Shown: positions 7,737 to 16,137 of the stretch, piece by piece
Numbering within the stretch: the stretch's first letter is position 1
Layout: each line of letters begins with the position of its first letter
Origin: Betaproteobacteria bacterium
GTDB taxonomy: Bacteria > Pseudomonadota > Gammaproteobacteria > Burkholderiales > Burkholderiaceae_C
Assembly (NCBI GenBank): GCA_947453725.1
Contig: CANGHH010000005.1
Span: 205,926-269,925, forward strand
Length of the DNA stretch: 64,000 bases
Reading direction: 5' to 3'
Position numbers and translations under genes: made by a program
The notes under the pieces: model-generated
The model's database searches: none
Seen by the model: the letters and a program-made list of their open reading frames with translations, nothing else
Told to the model about the DNA's origin: nothing

Positions 7737-8132
7737 CTACTTGAAGCGGTAGTGGTCACGGTTCAGCACCGCGGAGATCGAAGTCACCTCATCCGGGAAC
7801 AGCGTCAGGTTCAATTCCAGGTTGCAGGTCTCCACCATACCGCGCAGCGCCCCTGGGGTGTTGATGCGTCCCTTCGGGCGGTAGATCGCGGTGCCGTCAC
7901 CGCCGACCCGGCGGATGTGGCATTCGGCGCAGCGGTGATCGCGCAGCAGCTTTTCGCCCAAGGGCAGGTCGGCCTCCTTGTAGAGGTCAGCGGCGGTCTG
8001 CGCTTTCGCGTTCGCGGACATCAGCACCATGTTCACCACCAGCGCCATGGCCAGAATGATGTTCGGCGCGGCATGCGGCGCGCAAGCTGCCAGCTGCAGC
8101 AGGCCAGGGGGTGTATGGACGGACTTCATCAT
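7737..8132 (-). CDS. Small exported monohaem c-type cytochrome
   Basis: This product of about 131 residues has a long hydrophobic leader (IILAMALVVNMVLMSANAKA) and one haem site, Cys68-Ala-Glu-Cys71-His72 (CAECH). The tail PKGRINTPGALRGMVETCNLELNLTLFPD-type region ends in LNRDHYRFK. It does not look like SoxX, SoxA or a standard class I cytochrome c, because no clear distal methionine motif is seen. An ATG at 8162 would lengthen it by ten residues. It heads the group with the ArsR and TlpA-like genes and diverges from the YeeE transporter at 8196. A role in electron transfer for sulfur oxidation is inference. Confidence 0.75.
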   Translation of the reverse strand: MMKSVHTPPGLLQLAACAPHAAPNIILAMALVVNMVLMSANAKAQTAADLYKEADLPLGEKLLRDHRCAECHIRRVGGDGTAIYRPKGRINTPGALRGMVETCNLELNLTLFPDEVTSISAVLNRDHYRFK

Positions 8133-8195
8133 GGCTAGGCTAACCCTCGCGAAATCGGCCATTGCTATCCGAAACCCTGACCTGAAAATCGAAGC

Positions 8196-9311
8196 ATGAC
8201 CGAATCCGATCTTCCCGCCCTCACCACAACGCTGTTGTGGGGCGCTTTCGCGCTGTCCGCCATCTTCGGGGCGCTGGCGCAGCGCACGCACTTCTGCACC
8301 ATGGGGGCCATCGCCGACGTGGTGAACATGGGCGACTGGACGCGCATCCGCATGTGGGTCCTGGCGATCGCCGTGGCCGTCGTCGGCTTCAACGGCATGG
8401 TCGGCGCCGGCTGGATCGAGGCGCGCAACAGCATCTACGCCGGACCCCAGTTGCTGTGGCTGTCCATGCTGGTAGGCGGCGGTGCCTTTGGTTTCGGCAT
8501 GGTGCTGGCATCCGGTTGCGGGAGCAAGAATCTGGTTCGCCTGGGTGGTGGCAGCCTCAAGGCCTTGGTGGTGCTGCTGGTGCTCGCCGTATCCAGCTTT
8601 GCGACTCTCAGGGGCCTGACAGCCGTGCTTCGCGTGGCGACGGTGGATGCCGTCTCTATCCAACTTCCCAAGGGGCAGGACCTGCCGACGCTGATGGCGG
8701 CCAGCTTCGGCGCCCCGGTGCCGTTCGTGGCCGCAGCCCTGGGGCTGGTCATCGGACTGGCCCTGCTGGCCTGGGTCATCAGCAAGCCCGAGGGGCGCTC
8801 GGCAGACGTGTGGCTGGGCGGCGTCGGCATCGGTGCCGTGGTGGTCGCCATGTGGTGGCTCTCTGGCCGCTACGGCCACGTGCTGGAACACCCGGTGACG
8901 CTGGAGGACACCTTCCTGGCCACCAACTCGCATCGCATGGAGGCGCTGAGCATGGCCTCCCCCGTGGGCTATGCGCTGGACTGGCTGCTGTATTTCAGCG
9001 ACGCATCCAAGTTGCTGACCATCGGCATCGTGAGCCTTGTCGGGGTGGTGGCCGGCTCGGCCGCCGTGGCCTTGGTGACGCGGTCCTTCCGTTGGGAGAG
9101 CTTCTCCAACGTTGAGGACATGGGCAATCACCTGATCGGCGCGGTCTTGATGGGCATGGGTGGCGTGACGGCGCTGGGCTGCACCATCGGTCAGGGCCTG
9201 TCGGGCATCTCGACCTTGTCGGCGGGCAGTGCCCTGGCCCTGGCCGGTATCGTTACCGGGGCCCTGGGGGCCTTCCGCTACCAGTCGTGGCGGCTGGACC
9301 GCATGGCATGA
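8196..9311 (+). CDS. YeeE/YedE (TsuA-like) thiosulfate transporter
   Basis: This 371-residue membrane protein has about nine or ten hydrophobic helices. It keeps the three cysteine motifs of the TsuA/YeeE family along the substrate path: QRTHFCTMGA, ASGCGSKNL and LGCTIGQG. TsuA proteins move thiosulfate (or a sulfur atom) inward through the membrane. It is transcribed alone on the plus strand and converges with the TlpA-like gene, the two stop codons being one base apart. It is the first of three YeeE-type systems in the window. Confidence 0.85.
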   Translation: MTESDLPALTTTLLWGAFALSAIFGALAQRTHFCTMGAIADVVNMGDWTRIRMWVLAIAVAVVGFNGMVGAGWIEARNSIYAGPQLLWLSMLVGGGAFGFGMVLASGCGSKNLVRLGGGSLKALVVLLVLAVSSFATLRGLTAVLRVATVDAVSIQLPKGQDLPTLMAASFGAPVPFVAAALGLVIGLALLAWVISKPEGRSADVWLGGVGIGAVVVAMWWLSGRYGHVLEHPVTLEDTFLATNSHRMEALSMASPVGYALDWLLYFSDASKLLTIGIVSLVGVVAGSAAVALVTRSFRWESFSNVEDMGNHLIGAVLMGMGGVTALGCTIGQGLSGISTLSAGSALALAGIVTGALGAFRYQSWRLDRMA

Positions 9312-9312
9312 A

Positions 9313-9810
9313 TCATCCGGTCGGCCGCTGAAGCATGCGCGGCAGGCCCAGTACATCGTCTTCGGCCATCTCGCCCGGTATGGCTTGCAGCAGGCGTCCC
9401 TCGCGGTCCAGCACGCAGGTCATCGGGATCACGCGACGTGCGGTGAACTGCTTGCGCAGCGCGCCCTTGTCCAGGGTGACTGGGAACTGGTAGCCGTTGC
9501 CCGCCATGTAGCGGCGAACGGCCTCGACATCGCTGTCGAGCGCCACGCCCAATACGCGCAAGGCTGGCCCCTGCAGGGCGCGATACAGCTTGTCAAGGTG
9601 GGCGTTGTGCCGCTTGCAGTAAGGGCAGAAGGTGGCCCAGAACACGATGACGGCGGCCTGACCCTGCCAGGACGCAGGGCTGAGGGTGCTGCCGTCCAGC
9701 AACTGGATCGCGGGCCACTCGATCAGCGGCGCCGCTTCGGTCACCTGTGCGGCTGCGAGGCCCGCCACGGGCGCCGCAGCGCCGGCCAGAAGCAGCTGGC
9801 GGCGCTTCAT
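9313..9810 (-). CDS. TlpA/redoxin-like exported thioredoxin
   Basis: This 165-residue protein opens with MKRRQLLLAGAAAPVAGLA, a Tat-like leader, and continues with a thioredoxin fold whose active site is FWATFCPYCK and whose cis-proline loop is RVIPMTCV. Its start overlaps the stop of the upstream MBL-fold gene as ATGA, so it is translationally coupled. It is the terminal gene of the long sox transcription unit. It is a likely periplasmic thiol reductant for Sox proteins, distinct in sequence from the TlpA-like protein at 6733. Confidence 0.8.
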   Translation of the reverse strand: MKRRQLLLAGAAAPVAGLAAAQVTEAAPLIEWPAIQLLDGSTLSPASWQGQAAVIVFWATFCPYCKRHNAHLDKLYRALQGPALRVLGVALDSDVEAVRRYMAGNGYQFPVTLDKGALRKQFTARRVIPMTCVLDREGRLLQAIPGEMAEDDVLGLPRMLQRPTG

Positions 9811-10796
9811 GGCTTGTCGACCGCTGGCGCCTGTTGCTCCAGCAGCAGGTAGGTGTTGTAGGCATTCATGCGGTTGGCCGCACGGAACAGCGGCAGGTGC
9901 TCGAAGCGGGACCAGTCCGCTTTCGCGTAGGCGTCTTCGAAGGGTTCCAGGTTGCTGGCGGCTTCCGCCATGGTCTTGCGCAGGTGCAGCAGGTAGTCGC
10001 GCGTCAATTGCAGATCGGTCAGTGGTTCGACGGAGATCGGGCCATGACCGGCCACGACGATGCGGGGCTTGAGTTCGATGAGCTGGCTCAGCGACGCGAT
10101 CCATTGCCGACTGTCGGCCTGGCCGACGAAGGGGATACGCCCGCGGAACACCAGATCGCCCGCGAACATCACCCCCGCATGTTCGGCCAGCACGACCAGG
10201 TCCTCGGGCGTATGGGCCGGTCCGACAGGGTGGATGCGGAAGGACTCGCCACCCAGTTCGATCACCGTGTCGGCATCCAGCCAGCGGTCGGCGGGAACCA
10301 GATGCGTCTTCTCGTCGATCCACGGAAACAGGTCTTCTCGGCTGGCAGCCAGACGCAGTTGCGCGGTGTCCGAGTTGAGGTAGTCCTGGCCCAAACGGTG
10401 GGCGATGAGGGTGGCACCCAGCGCCTTGAAGACCTGCAGGCCGTAAACGTGGTCGGCGTGGTAGTGGGTGACGATGACGTAGCGGATGGGCTGCGCGGTG
10501 ACTTGCCGGATGGCGGCGATCAACTCTTCGGCCAGGGTCGGCGAACCCAGCGCATCGATGACCACCACGCCCTGCGGGGTGACGACGAAGCCGGCGTTGG
10601 AGATGAAGTTCCGGTTGGCGGACGAACCCAGGGCCGCCTCGCCCTGCACGAACCAGGCGGTGTCCGAGACCCGCTGGGCACGCATGGCCTCTGCAGCGTT
10701 GGCATCAAGACCACCGAGCAGCCCGCAGCATGCTGCCAGCACCACAGCCACCATCTGGCCCAGGCGGCGCAAAGGCTGCAGCGTTGGTCGGCTCAT
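9807..10796 (-). CDS. Exported MBL-fold hydrolase, SoxH-like
   Basis: This 329-residue protein has a signal peptide (VAVVLAACCGLLGGLDANAAEA) followed by a metallo-beta-lactamase fold: THYHADHVYGL, AHTPEDLVVL, FAGDLVF and VAGHGPIS, giving the usual di-metal ligand set. It matches the quinoprotein-relay/SoxH type often found at the end of sox clusters, whose reaction is not established. The ATG at 10796 is chosen because it places the signal peptide correctly; an in-frame ATG at 10829 would overlap the preceding methyltransferase gene. Confidence 0.8.
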   Translation of the reverse strand: MSRPTLQPLRRLGQMVAVVLAACCGLLGGLDANAAEAMRAQRVSDTAWFVQGEAALGSSANRNFISNAGFVVTPQGVVVIDALGSPTLAEELIAAIRQVTAQPIRYVIVTHYHADHVYGLQVFKALGATLIAHRLGQDYLNSDTAQLRLAASREDLFPWIDEKTHLVPADRWLDADTVIELGGESFRIHPVGPAHTPEDLVVLAEHAGVMFAGDLVFRGRIPFVGQADSRQWIASLSQLIELKPRIVVAGHGPISVEPLTDLQLTRDYLLHLRKTMAEAASNLEPFEDAYAKADWSRFEHLPLFRAANRMNAYNTYLLLEQQAPAVDKP

Positions 10797-10818
10797 GCCT
10801 GGCCCGACACCGTTGCGG

Positions 10819-11439
10819 TCACGGTGCATCCTTGCGGCAATCGCAGTCGATGAACTTCTGGATGCCGCCGCCGGGCGTGCGGTGTTCTTCCTCCTCATGC
10901 CGCAACAGCGTGAAGGGGACGCCGAATTCGGCATGCAAGCCGTCGGGTGAGTCGCGCACCACGGGCAGACCGCTGCACTGCGTCGGGCCATCTTCGGCGA
11001 AGGTCGCCACGATGACATGGCCGCCGGGCTTCACGGCGCGCAGAACGGCTCGGACATCGGCCCGTCGCTGTTCCGGAGTCGTCAGGAAGTGGAAGACGGC
11101 GCGGTCGTGCCACAGGTCGTAAGCCTGTGCCGGCAGCTCGATCTCGGTGATGTCCCCCACCAGCCAGCGCACCCGCTGTGCCTCGGTGCCCAAGCGCTGC
11201 TGTGCAGCTGCCAGGGCGGCGCCGGACAGGTCCAGCACGCTCAGGTCGGTGTAGCCCTGGGCCAGCAGGTCGTCGACCAACATCGATGCGGCGCCGCCGA
11301 TGTCGATCAGCGCTGCCGACTTCGGCAGACCGGTGTCTTGCACGAGACCGACCGATGGATCGGCGTGCAACTGAAACCAGCTGACGGCATCAACAGGCGT
11401 CCTGGCGTAGACCGCTTCCCAATGATCTTTGTTGCGCAT
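10819..11439 (-). CDS. Class I SAM-dependent methyltransferase
   Basis: This 206-residue cytoplasmic protein has motif I ALIDIGGAASMLVDDLL, motif II LSVLDLSGAAL, the acidic loop VGDITEIELP and DLWHDRAVFHFL. It resembles methyltransferases with the opening WEAVYARTPVDAVSWFQ, often annotated near thiopurine or sulfur genes. Substrate is unknown; thiol or sulfide methylation would suit the context but is inference. GGAGAAAG precedes the ATG. The end carries DCDCRKDAP, a small cysteine pair of unknown meaning. Confidence 0.8.
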   Translation of the reverse strand: MRNKDHWEAVYARTPVDAVSWFQLHADPSVGLVQDTGLPKSAALIDIGGAASMLVDDLLAQGYTDLSVLDLSGAALAAAQQRLGTEAQRVRWLVGDITEIELPAQAYDLWHDRAVFHFLTTPEQRRADVRAVLRAVKPGGHVIVATFAEDGPTQCSGLPVVRDSPDGLHAEFGVPFTLLRHEEEEHRTPGGGIQKFIDCDCRKDAP

Positions 11440-11474
11440 GACTTTCTCCAGGTGGTTTGGCCCCGTGACCGGGC

Positions 11475-12578
11475 TCAAGGTGTGGGCAACGCAGCCTGCG
11501 TGCCGTGGGCTTCCCCTTCCCTGGCCGTGGCGTGGTCCTGGTCGACCCAGCGGTCGGTGACCATGGCCGCAGCCCACATCGTGCTCAGCGTCACCCATGA
11601 CGTGGCCGTGAAAACGGCGGCGCCTGACAGGCCGGCGCCCACCGCGCAACCGCCCGCGAGCATGCCGCCGAAGCCCATGCACATCGCACCCACGATGTAG
11701 CGCCGCATGCTGGCGCCACCCTCGAAACCTTCCAGCTTCAATTCGCCGAACAGGGCGGCGGCCAGGAACGAGCCCAGGAAGACGCCCGGCACCAAGCCCA
11801 GGTCGAAACTGACCGGCTTGTCGGTGACGAAGAGCACGCGGCTGAGCACCTCGGACGATGGGCCGGTGAAGCTCAGCGACTGGATGGGGTGCGGGTCGAA
11901 TGCAATTTTCGACAGGGCATAGGTGAACCACCAGGCGCCGGCGATGGTCAGCCCGACGCCGATGGCGCCGGCCCAACCCCAGACCGGCACCCGCTGACGA
12001 CGGGCCCAGAAGATCGCTGCGACCAACCAGACCAGTGCGAAAACCAGTGCGCCGCCGTGGCCGATGCCGGTGCGTGCGATGAGGTCGCGGGCACCGCCGC
12101 CGTCGATGGTCCACCATTCAGAAATGGCCAGACGCAAGGGCGACAGGGCGCCCGTCAGCGCGGACTGTGCGGCGACGGCGAAGATCAGGCCCGACAGCAA
12201 GGCGCGCAGGTTGCCCTGGGCGGCCAGCACCAGCAGACGGCTGGAACAGCCACGGGCCAGGATCATCCCCATGCCGAACAGCGCACCGCCGATGGCCGCG
12301 CCCGAGAGGCTGCCGCGCGCGGCGATCTGCCGCGCATTGCTGGCATCGAACCAGCCGGCCCAGGCCAAGGCCTGCGTCACGCCCACGGCCGTCGCGAAGG
12401 CGAACAGCCAAACCGTCAGCTTGCCGCCCAGATGGTTGCGTGTGAACTCGATGACGGCCGAGCGCAGGCAGAAGCGCGAACGCTGGGCCATGAAGCCGAA
12501 GACCACACCGATCAACAGCGCGCCGGTGGCCAGCGTGCCGTTCTCTCCGAAGTGTTCGATGATGGATTCGAGCGTCAT
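11475..12578 (-). CDS. YeeE/YedE-family sulfur transporter (second)
   Basis: This 367-residue multispanning protein has the family cysteine motifs QRSRFCLRSA, ILARGCSSRLL and AGGCAVGAGLS. The fold is the TsuA/YeeE duplication, here in a single chain. It is part of the minus-strand unit downstream of soxB and the DsrE gene, so it is expected to import a sulfur compound released or used by Sox and DsrE. A copy of the Burkholderiales intergenic repeat separates it from the DsrE gene. Confidence 0.85.
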   Translation of the reverse strand: MTLESIIEHFGENGTLATGALLIGVVFGFMAQRSRFCLRSAVIEFTRNHLGGKLTVWLFAFATAVGVTQALAWAGWFDASNARQIAARGSLSGAAIGGALFGMGMILARGCSSRLLVLAAQGNLRALLSGLIFAVAAQSALTGALSPLRLAISEWWTIDGGGARDLIARTGIGHGGALVFALVWLVAAIFWARRQRVPVWGWAGAIGVGLTIAGAWWFTYALSKIAFDPHPIQSLSFTGPSSEVLSRVLFVTDKPVSFDLGLVPGVFLGSFLAAALFGELKLEGFEGGASMRRYIVGAMCMGFGGMLAGGCAVGAGLSGAAVFTATSWVTLSTMWAAAMVTDRWVDQDHATAREGEAHGTQAALPTP

Positions 12579-12600
12579 GTGAGCCGGCTGTCCTGACCCA

Positions 12601-12683
12601 GCTTCCTGCCGCGGAACCGGCTCTGCCGGGCCGCTGGCGGACGGCCCCCCTGGGGGGTACCGAGCGCCAGCGAGGTTGGGGGC
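12601..12683. repeat. Burkholderiales-type interspersed repeat, copy A
   Basis: An 83-base intergenic element contains CCGCGGAACCGGCT, GCCGGGCCGCTGGCGG, the hairpin CCCCCCTGGGGGG and CGAGCGCCAGCGAG. It closely matches the element at 16958 and more loosely the one at 17398. It has several self-complementary arms and lies between two co-directional genes of the sox unit, where it could attenuate or process the transcript. Confidence 0.8.
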
Positions 12684-12688
12684 ATCAT

Positions 12689-13102
12689 CTACGGCTTGAT
12701 GTAGGCGTAGCCCTGCAACTGCAACTTGGCGATCCGCACCACCCCCGACGGCGTGAAGTCGGCCTCCTGGATGAACTGGTCCTTCTTCAGGCCGCGGTTC
12801 TTGATCGTGATTTCGCAGATCTCGAAGGTCACCCCGCGGCCCTTCAGGGCCGAAACCAGCGGCGCGTATTCGGTACCGTTGGCGGCCTTAGCACCCTCCA
12901 TCAGCATGTCCACACCCTCGGCGTGCGTGACGACGGTGATCTTGGCTGTCGGGTCGGTGTCGATGTGGTTGCGCACGTTGCGCAAGCCCTTCAGGCCCTG
13001 GGCCACCGCGTTGTCGAAGTGGTAGACCACCTTGTCCTGGGCGAAGGCTGCACCGGCGCACAGCACCAGGGCGATAGAGGCAAGGAAGGATTTGAGGCGC
13101 AT
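12689..13102 (-). CDS. Exported DsrE-family protein
   Basis: This 137-residue protein has signal peptide MRLKSFLASIALVLCAGAAFAQ and a DsrE/DsrF-like fold (KVVYHFDNAVAQGLKGLRNV, ITVVTHAEGVDML, LKGRGVTFEICEITIKN). The cysteine in FEICEIT is at the position typical for periplasmic DsrE-like proteins found beside sox genes. It may carry or bind sulfur in the periplasm, but its biochemical role is not established. The ATG at 13102 has GGAGACC just upstream; a longer frame exists but lacks a signal. Confidence 0.85.
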   Translation of the reverse strand: MRLKSFLASIALVLCAGAAFAQDKVVYHFDNAVAQGLKGLRNVRNHIDTDPTAKITVVTHAEGVDMLMEGAKAANGTEYAPLVSALKGRGVTFEICEITIKNRGLKKDQFIQEADFTPSGVVRIAKLQLQGYAYIKP

Positions 13103-13145
13103 GGGGGTCTCCGGTGGGATCTTCTGATCGAAAGGGTGAACGCGT

Positions 13146-13649
13146 TCAGAACTCGATGGCCTCGGCAATGGCCTTGATGCCGGCCAGCGCACAGGCGTCA
13201 TCGGCTTCACCGCCGGGTGCGCCGGAGACGCCGATGGCGCCCAGCACGGTGCCGCCGGCTTCGATGACCTGGCCGCCGCCGATGGCCATCACATGCGGCG
13301 CTGCGCGGAGGCCACTCATCGGCTTGCCAGCCTGGGTTTCAGCGGCAAGGGCGGCGGAAGTCATGCGAAAACTTGCCGCCGTCCAGGCTTTCTGCGGGGC
13401 GACGTCGAGCGTGTGGGCACCGGCGTAGCGGTCCCGCAGCAGCACCTGAATCAGGCCGGAGCGGTCCACGACAGCCACTGTCACCTGGTGACCCGCCTTG
13501 CGGCAATGGGCCATCGCGGCTTGCGCCGCTGTCAGGGCCGTCTCGGGCGTCAGCAGCTTGACGGCATAGGTGGCTTCCGGTGCCGCCGCAGCGCCCAGGC
13601 TGGCGGCTGACAGGACGGCAGCCAGCGTCAACACAGTGAAATGGCGCAT
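13146..13649 (-). CDS. Exported GlcG/HbpS-like (DUF336) haem-binding-family protein
   Basis: This 167-residue protein has a signal peptide (VLTLAAVLSAASLGAAAA) and the GlcG/HbpS core: KAGHQVTVAVVDRSGLIQVL, RDRYAGAHTLDVAPQKAWTA and GAIGVSGAPGGEADDACA. Members bind haem or corrinoids, or act as co-sensors; proteins of this type are common in sox loci without an assigned reaction. GAAGGAC before the ATG lies inside the end of soxB, showing tight coupling. Confidence 0.8.
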   Translation of the reverse strand: MRHFTVLTLAAVLSAASLGAAAAPEATYAVKLLTPETALTAAQAAMAHCRKAGHQVTVAVVDRSGLIQVLLRDRYAGAHTLDVAPQKAWTAASFRMTSAALAAETQAGKPMSGLRAAPHVMAIGGGQVIEAGGTVLGAIGVSGAPGGEADDACALAGIKAIAEAIEF

Positions 13650-13660
13650 GGGGTTGTCCT

Positions 13661-15400
13661 TCAAGCCTTGGCCATGCCGGGGTTGCCTTGCGTGGCCACC
13701 AAGGTGGGCGTGTTGATGTGGCGGGCCTTGACCCGTCCGCCTTGCGCTTTCAGCCAGGTCTCCACGTGTTCCCAGACCGGCTTCACGCCGGGCAGGCTCT
13801 TGGCTTCCTCGGCCACCGGCGCCCAGCCTGCCACCTTGTACTTCTTGGCCGCGTCCAGGGGCTTGCCGTTCAGCCGCATCTCGGTGATGCGGGCGCCCAT
13901 CTTCTCGCCCGGGCTCATCGTGTAGGCCAGGCCGCCGACGCGCACCATGTCGCCGCCCTGCTGGTAGTAGGGGTCGGGGTTGAACAGGTTGTCGGCCACG
14001 TCTTCCAGAATGGTCTTGATGGTCTCGCCCGTCATCTCGGTGAGCGTGGCGTAGGGGTAGGTGATGGCCAGCTGGTCCATCAGCAGCTCGCGCGTGATGG
14101 TGTCGCCCGGCAGCAGCGTGGTGCCCCAGCGGAAGCCCGGCGAAAACGCGATCTCGGCACCCTGCACGTCCATCATCGCGTCGCAGATCAGCTGGTCCCA
14201 GCTGCCGTTGAAATTGCCGCGGCGGTACAGCAGGCCGTCGGTCACAGCCAGCTTCTCGGCCAGCTTGGCCTCGTAGGGCGCGCGCACCTTGGTGATCAGC
14301 GCGTCCATCTCCGGGTCGGCGCGCAACTGGTTGGCGAAGATCGGCAGCAGGCGGTAGCGGTAGTCCACCAGCTGGCCGCCCTTCACGTCGAAGTCCATCA
14401 CGCCCAGGAACTTGCTGTTGCTGCCGGCGTTGGTGACCAGCGTGGTGCCGCCGGCGTTCTTCACCGGCACGGCCACCGGCACACCGTCGTGGGTGTGGCC
14501 GCCGAAGATGGCGTCGATGCCGCGCACGCGGCTGGCCATCTTCAGGTCGACGTCCATGCCGTTGTGCGACAGCACGACGACCAGTTGCGCACCCTTGCCG
14601 CGCACCTCGTCGACCATCTTCTGCATGTTCTCGTCCTGGATGCCGAAGGCCCAGTCGGCGACCAGGTAGCGCGGGTTGGCGATGGGCGTGTACGGGAAGG
14701 CCTGGCCAATGATGGCGACCTTCACACCGTTGATGTCGCGCAGCGTGTAGGGGCTGAACACCGGGTCGCCGAAGTCATTGGTTTTGACGTTCTGCGCAAT
14801 GAAGTCGATCTTGCCCTTGAAGTCCTTCTCGACGACCTCCTTCACCCGTTCCATGCCGTAAGTGAACTCCCAGTGGCCGGTCATCACGTCCACGCCCAGC
14901 AGCTTGCAGGCATCGACCATGTCCTGCGCGTTGGTCCACAGGGCCGTGGCCGAACCTTGCCAGGTGTCGCCGCCGTCCAGCAGCAAGGCACCTGGCCGGC
15001 TGGCCTTCAGGCGTTTCACCAGTGTCGCCAGGTGCGCGAAGCCACCGACCTTGCCGTAGCGGCGCGCGGCCTTGTCGAAGTCAAGGTAGGTGTAGGCATG
15101 GGCCATCGCCGTACCCGGGCGCACGCCGGCGGCCTTCAACAGGTGCTCGCCGACCAAATGCGGCAACTGGCCCTGCAGGCTGCCCAGGCCCAGATTCACA
15201 CTGGGTTCGCGGAAGTAGATCGGCTTGAGCTGCGCATGGCAGTCGGTCATGTGCAGCAGCGACACATTGCCGAAGGGCGCCACGTCGTACAGGCCCTGTT
15301 CGGCCGTGGCGGCATCGGCATCGGCATAACGCTCCAGTGCCATGCCCGCGGCAGAGGCCGAGGCCATGACCTGCAGGAAATCGCGCTTTGAAAGATTCAT
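13661..15400 (-). CDS. soxB: SoxB thiosulfohydrolase
   Basis: This 579-residue periplasmic enzyme hydrolytically releases sulfate from the sulfane chain bound to SoxYZ, using a di-manganese centre. The start MNLSKRDFLQVMASASAAG is a Tat-type leader. Metallophosphoesterase motifs are all present: LLHMTDCHAQL, LDGGDTWQGS, TGHWEFTYG, VVLSHNGMD and FGGHTHDG. The 5'-nucleotidase-like C-terminal domain begins near residue 370. Length is normal for SoxB. It follows soxX in the order soxCDYZAXB, with a GC-rich hairpin in the short gap. Confidence 0.97.
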   Translation of the reverse strand: MNLSKRDFLQVMASASAAGMALERYADADAATAEQGLYDVAPFGNVSLLHMTDCHAQLKPIYFREPSVNLGLGSLQGQLPHLVGEHLLKAAGVRPGTAMAHAYTYLDFDKAARRYGKVGGFAHLATLVKRLKASRPGALLLDGGDTWQGSATALWTNAQDMVDACKLLGVDVMTGHWEFTYGMERVKEVVEKDFKGKIDFIAQNVKTNDFGDPVFSPYTLRDINGVKVAIIGQAFPYTPIANPRYLVADWAFGIQDENMQKMVDEVRGKGAQLVVVLSHNGMDVDLKMASRVRGIDAIFGGHTHDGVPVAVPVKNAGGTTLVTNAGSNSKFLGVMDFDVKGGQLVDYRYRLLPIFANQLRADPEMDALITKVRAPYEAKLAEKLAVTDGLLYRRGNFNGSWDQLICDAMMDVQGAEIAFSPGFRWGTTLLPGDTITRELLMDQLAITYPYATLTEMTGETIKTILEDVADNLFNPDPYYQQGGDMVRVGGLAYTMSPGEKMGARITEMRLNGKPLDAAKKYKVAGWAPVAEEAKSLPGVKPVWEHVETWLKAQGGRVKARHINTPTLVATQGNPGMAKA

Positions 15401-15469
15401 GGTTCCGCAATCAACGATATGGGGCGTGGAAAGAGACCCGCCAAGCGGCGGGCCCGGCCGGGGCAGGGC

Positions 15470-16117
15470 TTACTGGTTGACAGGCGACTTCGGGTCGAGG
15501 ATCAGCGCCATCACATCGCGCAGTTGCTGTTCGTTCAGCAACTGGGCGTGGCCGAAGCGCGGCATGTTGGAGCAGGCCGCGTAGGACTTGCTGTTCCACA
15601 TCTTGGTCCAGGTGTACTGGATGATGGGCGCCACGTTCGAGTCGGTCACGTCCTTGATGCCGCGGTTCTTGCCGTAATTCCACAGGCTGGGGCCGATGTT
15701 GCCGAAGGAGATTTCCTTCCGGTCGATCTCGTGGCAGTTGTAGCACTGCGCACCGTTGGCGGTGGGTGCAGCGCTGCTGTCCGTCCAGGTCATGCCGCGG
15801 CCGTTCTGCGCCAGCTTTTCGCCTTCGCGCCAGTCGCCGATGTACTTGCCGCCTTCAGGCCATTTCACGCTGGCCAGCGCTTCGGCCTGGATCTTTTCGG
15901 CCACCGCTTCGGGTGGCGGGTTGGGGCCGGAGCAGGCGGCCTGGCCCAGGTCCTGGGTCAGTCTGTCGGTCTTGGCGATGCCTTGTTCGCGGAAGCCGGC
16001 CTTGATCATGGCGATGGCCTGTTGGTCCAGGTCGGCTGCCGACGGCGCCGTGGCGCAGCCGACCACCAGGCCGGAAACAGCCAGGGCGGCGGTGATGAGG
16101 AGGTGTTTGCGTTGCAT
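15470..16117 (-). CDS. soxX: SoxX c-type cytochrome
   Basis: This 215-residue protein contains one haem site (Cys125-Tyr-Asn-Cys128-His129) and a distal methionine in ACSNMPRFGHA. With SoxA it forms SoxXA, which couples thiosulfate oxidatively to SoxY. The N-terminus reads ALAVSGLVVGC, a lipobox-like end with Cys21, so this SoxX may be lipid-anchored. It is longer than the short alphaproteobacterial SoxX because of an extra N-terminal helical segment (residues 30-100). Confidence 0.93.
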   Translation of the reverse strand: MQRKHLLITAALAVSGLVVGCATAPSAADLDQQAIAMIKAGFREQGIAKTDRLTQDLGQAACSGPNPPPEAVAEKIQAEALASVKWPEGGKYIGDWREGEKLAQNGRGMTWTDSSAAPTANGAQCYNCHEIDRKEISFGNIGPSLWNYGKNRGIKDVTDSNVAPIIQYTWTKMWNSKSYAACSNMPRFGHAQLLNEQQLRDVMALILDPKSPVNQ

Positions 16118-16137
16118 GTTGAGACAGCCTTTTGTGT

